64,000 bases of DNA from Rubrivirga marina (GTDB lineage Bacteria; Bacteroidota; Rhodothermia; Rhodothermales; Rubricoccaceae): NCBI RefSeq assembly GCF_002283365.1, contig NZ_MQWD01000001.1, forward strand, positions 3,545,951 to 3,609,950. The letters run 5' to 3'. Positions 61,202 through 64,000 of the stretch are shown one piece after another. Within the stretch, counting starts at the first letter, position 1; each line of letters begins with the position of its first letter. The notes under the pieces are model-generated. The model made no database searches. It was given only the letters and a program-made list of their open reading frames with translations, and had not been told where the DNA came from. The position numbers and the translations under genes were made by a program.

Positions 61202-61735
61202 ATGCTTCGCCTCACCCTCGCCCTCCTTCTGGCCGCCCCCTTCGCCACGTCCCAGACGACCTCGTCGCTCCACATCGGCGGCGTCGACTTCGACCTCTCG
61301 GGGGTCGGTCAGGCGACCGTCATCGACGCTCGGGTCGGGCACGCGCTGAATCGGTATGTCGCCGTGGAGGGCGGCCTCGGCTACTCGGACACGCCCCAGC
61401 AGTTCGGCGATGTCCGGTACGTCCTCCCGAGCGCCGAAGTCCAGCTCGGCGTGCCCGTCGGACCCGTCCGCCCATTCGTCGGGTTGGGGCTCGGCGTGTT
61501 CGTCCCGCTTGAAGAGGCTGGGGAGCGGACGATCCAACGCGGCGAGACGACCCTCACTGTAGACGTCTATCCCTCGACCTACACGGCAGCGACGGTCGCG
61601 CTCGGGGCCGACGTCGCCGTCGTGGGCCCCTGGATCGCGCGGGCAACCGGCCGGCTACGGGCCACCGGCGACGACCCGTTCGAATTTTCGGGGACGTTCG
61701 CCGAGCTGACTGGGGGCGTCGGGTATCGATTCTAG
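61202..61735 (+). CDS. Putative outer-membrane barrel protein
   Basis: A 177-residue exported protein. Signal MLRLTLALLLAAPFATS, then alternating strand-like segments with Gly-rich turns (YVAVEGGLGYSDTPQQFG; VGPVRPFVGLGLGVFVPL; AATVALGADVAVVGPWIARATGRL) ending LTGGVGYRF, the aromatic C-terminus typical of outer-membrane barrels. I chose ATG 61202 because it begins the signal; ATG 61139 is in frame and would add 21 mostly basic residues. It converges with the DinB gene, sharing CTAG at the stops. Confidence 0.75.
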   Translation: MLRLTLALLLAAPFATSQTTSSLHIGGVDFDLSGVGQATVIDARVGHALNRYVAVEGGLGYSDTPQQFGDVRYVLPSAEVQLGVPVGPVRPFVGLGLGVFVPLEEAGERTIQRGETTLTVDVYPSTYTAATVALGADVAVVGPWIARATGRLRATGDDPFEFSGTFAELTGGVGYRF

Positions 61736-62211
61736 CCGACCAGCTTCCGCAGCCCCAGGATCGCGCCGAGGTGAATCCCCTCGTGGTACAGGTTGAACAG
61801 GACGGCGTCGTCGACCGACGTCAGCACGACGCCGGGCGTCGTCCGGTACTCGCGGTAGGTCTCGAACCGGCCGGCGCGGTAGTCGGCCTCGGTCCGGTCG
61901 GGGAGCGACAAGAGAAGGTCGCGGACCTCGGCCCAGGTCCAGTCGCGGTCCCAGTCGCGCGGTGACGTGCCCTTCCGGAAGCTCGAGACGAACCCGTCCG
62001 GCAGGTCGACGGGCAGGCCGGAGAGGCCGTAGATCAGGCCCTGCTCGGTGGCCGCGAGGTGACCGGCGTTCCACAGGACGTGGTTGTTGAACCCGTCCGG
62101 GATCGTGGTCCGTGCGGCATCGGGGAGCGCGTCGACGATGGCGACGAGCGACTGGCGGGTCTGGCGGAGTGTGTCGAACGCGGCGAGCGTGTCGGGGCGG
62201 AGGTCGCTCAT
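61732..62211 (-). CDS. DinB-family four-helix protein
   Basis: A 159-residue DinB_2-type protein, the metal-binding four-helix fold. Visible: FDTLRQTRQSLVAIVDAL, the His ligand in LWNAGHLAATEQGLIYGLSG, and later LFNLYHEGIHLGAILGLRKL with two more His residues. The family includes thiol-S-transferases and DNA-damage-inducible proteins; no function is assigned here. It is overlapped at both ends (CTAG with the barrel gene; ATGA with the GNAT gene). Confidence 0.85.
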   Translation of the reverse strand: MSDLRPDTLAAFDTLRQTRQSLVAIVDALPDAARTTIPDGFNNHVLWNAGHLAATEQGLIYGLSGLPVDLPDGFVSSFRKGTSPRDWDRDWTWAEVRDLLLSLPDRTEADYRAGRFETYREYRTTPGVVLTSVDDAVLFNLYHEGIHLGAILGLRKLVG

Positions 62212-62612
62212 GCCGTCCGCACCCAGGCGTTGTCGACGGACTCGAACCCGAGCCGCTCGTAGAAGCCGGCCGAGAGGTTCGAGTCGCGGAGGACGAGTTC
62301 GACGCCGGGCAGCCGGCCCAGGATCTCGTCGACCATCCGCTTGCCGACGCCCGCGCCCTGGACGTCGGGCTCGACGGCGAGGTCGCAGAGGTAGGCCGTC
62401 TGGACGCCGTCGGTCAGCACGCGCGCGAGGCCCACGACGCGGTCGCTCTCCCACAACGTGAGAACCAGCGACGACGCCTCGAACGCCTTCCACAGCCGCT
62501 CGGGGTTGTCGGTCTTGCGGAGGAGCGGGGCGCGGCGGTAGAGCGTGGCGATCCGCGCGGGCGTGAGGCCGTCGAGCGTGTCGCGGAGGGTGAGCGCGTC
62601 GGGGTCGGTCAT
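62208..62612 (-). CDS. GNAT-family N-acetyltransferase
   Basis: A 134-residue acetyl-CoA-dependent acyltransferase. The acetyl-CoA pyrophosphate motif is in VEPDVQGAGVGKRMVDEIL, followed by the C-terminal NLSAGFYERLGFESVDNAWVRTA. The acceptor is unknown. The stop overlaps the DinB start (ATGA), so the two are coupled. An ABC ATPase gene ends 70 bases upstream. Confidence 0.88.
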   Translation of the reverse strand: MTDPDALTLRDTLDGLTPARIATLYRRAPLLRKTDNPERLWKAFEASSLVLTLWESDRVVGLARVLTDGVQTAYLCDLAVEPDVQGAGVGKRMVDEILGRLPGVELVLRDSNLSAGFYERLGFESVDNAWVRTA

Positions 62613-62681
62613 GGGGTGATGCGTGAGGAGGGAGGCGTGCGGGGCGTCGCGCCCCAGGGCCCACGGATCGGCTCCGAAGAT

Positions 62682-63725
<1,044 letters not shown>

Positions 63726-63735
63726 CTCGAAATGG

Positions 63736-63764
63736 GTAGGGGCACACCGACGGCGTGCCCCTAC
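63736..63764. repeat. GTAGGGGCAC inverted repeat
   Basis: GTAGGGGCAC, nine bases, GTGCCCCTAC: a perfect 10-base hairpin between sucC and the ABC gene. Words of this type are common intergenic repeats in bacteria. Confidence 0.6.
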
Positions 63765-63775
63765 GGGTGTGTCCG

Positions 63776-63813
63776 CCTCGGCGGCTCCCCTGAGCGAAGC
63801 CGAAGGGCCGAGG
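63776..63813. repeat. Nested repeat: CCCTGAGCG...GAAGGG inside the dispersed palindrome
   Basis: The palindrome arms CCTCGGC and GCCGAGG enclose CCCTGAGCGAAGCCGAAGGG (63788-63807), a word resembling widespread bacterial intergenic repeats. One repeat appears inserted in the loop of another. Confidence 0.6.
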
Positions 63814-63826
63814 TGGGCGGGGTCGG

Positions 63827-64000
63827 CTACGCGTTGAGCGCGGCCGTCACCTTGTCGGCGGCCTCCTGGAGCAGGATCGCGCTCTCGATCGGGAGCCCCG
63901 AGTTCTTGAGCAGCGCCATGCCCTCCTCAGCGTTCGTGCCCTGGAGCCGGACGATGAGCGGCACCGACAGGTCGATGTTCTGCGCCGCCTCGATCACGCC
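63827..64000 (-). CDS. sucC: Succinyl-CoA synthetase beta subunit, C-terminal part (cut by window edge)
   Basis: Only the last 57 codons are present. They read GVIEAAQNIDLSVPLIVRLQGTNAEEGMALL, then NSGLPIESAILLQEAADKVTAALNA and a TAG stop, matching the C-terminus of ADP-forming succinyl-CoA synthetase beta subunits (VPLVVRLEGTNxEEGKxxL). The enzyme interconverts succinyl-CoA and succinate in the TCA cycle. The start lies beyond position 64000. Repeats fill the gap to the ABC ATPase gene downstream. Confidence 0.9.
   Translation of the reverse strand, partial: GVIEAAQNIDLSVPLIVRLQGTNAEEGMALLKNSGLPIESAILLQEAADKVTAALNA

Overview
The window is GC-rich bacterial DNA (very high G/C at third codon positions) that looks like a member of the Rhodothermota/Bacteroidota lineage, probably near Rubricoccaceae (Rubrivirga/Rubricoccus). 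This is inference from gene content: a DUF1800-DUF1501 pair ending in a type IX secretion-like sorting tail, a GWxTD-domain protein, ATP-dependent PEP carboxykinase, several outer-membrane barrel proteins and lipoproteins, and promoter-like sequences resembling the Bacteroidota TTTG-N19-TAnnTTTG pattern. Almost every base is coding. I see no tRNA, rRNA, CRISPR array, transposase, prophage or plasmid gene.

Layout. 1-3063: exported DUF1800/DUF1501 pair (first gene cut by the window edge). 3068-13830 (minus): mscL, then the conserved translation/transcription operon rimP-nusA-infB-rbfA-truB-ribF-rpsO-pnp, with terminator-like hairpins in the rimP leader, a terminator after rpsO and a long imperfect stem in the pnp leader. 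14070-20311 (minus): seven-haem cytochrome/TPR lipoprotein coupled to nadB, a small lipoprotein, prfB, a barrel protein. 20464-22352: umuDC. 22388-28031: alpha/beta hydrolase, PLP aminotransferase, flippase-like membrane protein, aldehyde dehydrogenase. 28171-32867: three overlapping exported proteins of unknown function, a Gfo/Idh/MocA gene remnant, an unusual M23-fold protein and a thioredoxin-like protein. 32881-40691 (minus): surface-polysaccharide module of six genes, five with overlapping ends (DUF4910 aminopeptidase-like, class III aminotransferase, nucleotidyltransferase, PIG-L deacetylase, parallel beta-helix protein), then a WbaP-type sugar-phosphate transferase. 40869-46447: two minimal cold-shock-like genes, nitroreductase, deaminase, SIMPL protein, asnS, GWxTD protein. 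46614-50890: pckA, YfaP-like lipoprotein, PIN protein, DUF3667 protein. 51021-55926: a decayed secreted gene, phosphoesterase, and pyruvate dehydrogenase E2, E1beta, E1alpha. 56109-64000: glycosyltransferase, murF, ddl, icd, small membrane and barrel proteins, DinB, GNAT, ABC ATPase, and the 3' end of sucC.

How the genes work together. Central carbon metabolism is well represented (PDH, icd, sucC, pckA). Cell-envelope synthesis is covered by ddl, murF, the sugar module and the polyprenol glycosyltransferase. The rimP-pnp block couples ribosome maturation, transcription elongation and RNA decay.

The most unusual signal is a dispersed palindrome with core CCGCCTCGG...CCGAGGCGG. It lies between genes, often at 3' ends where it may form hairpins. 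It also lies inside genes (umuC at both ends, E2 linker, ddl, a GT2 glycosyltransferase, an ABC ATPase, the DUF4910 gene), several times encoding a Leu-Gly-Ala-Glu/Asp peptide. This resembles the behaviour of protein-coding palindromic elements. A second recurring signal, GTAGCTT, sits within about 75 bases upstream of seven start codons, always in the gene's orientation, and is probably the local promoter -7 element.
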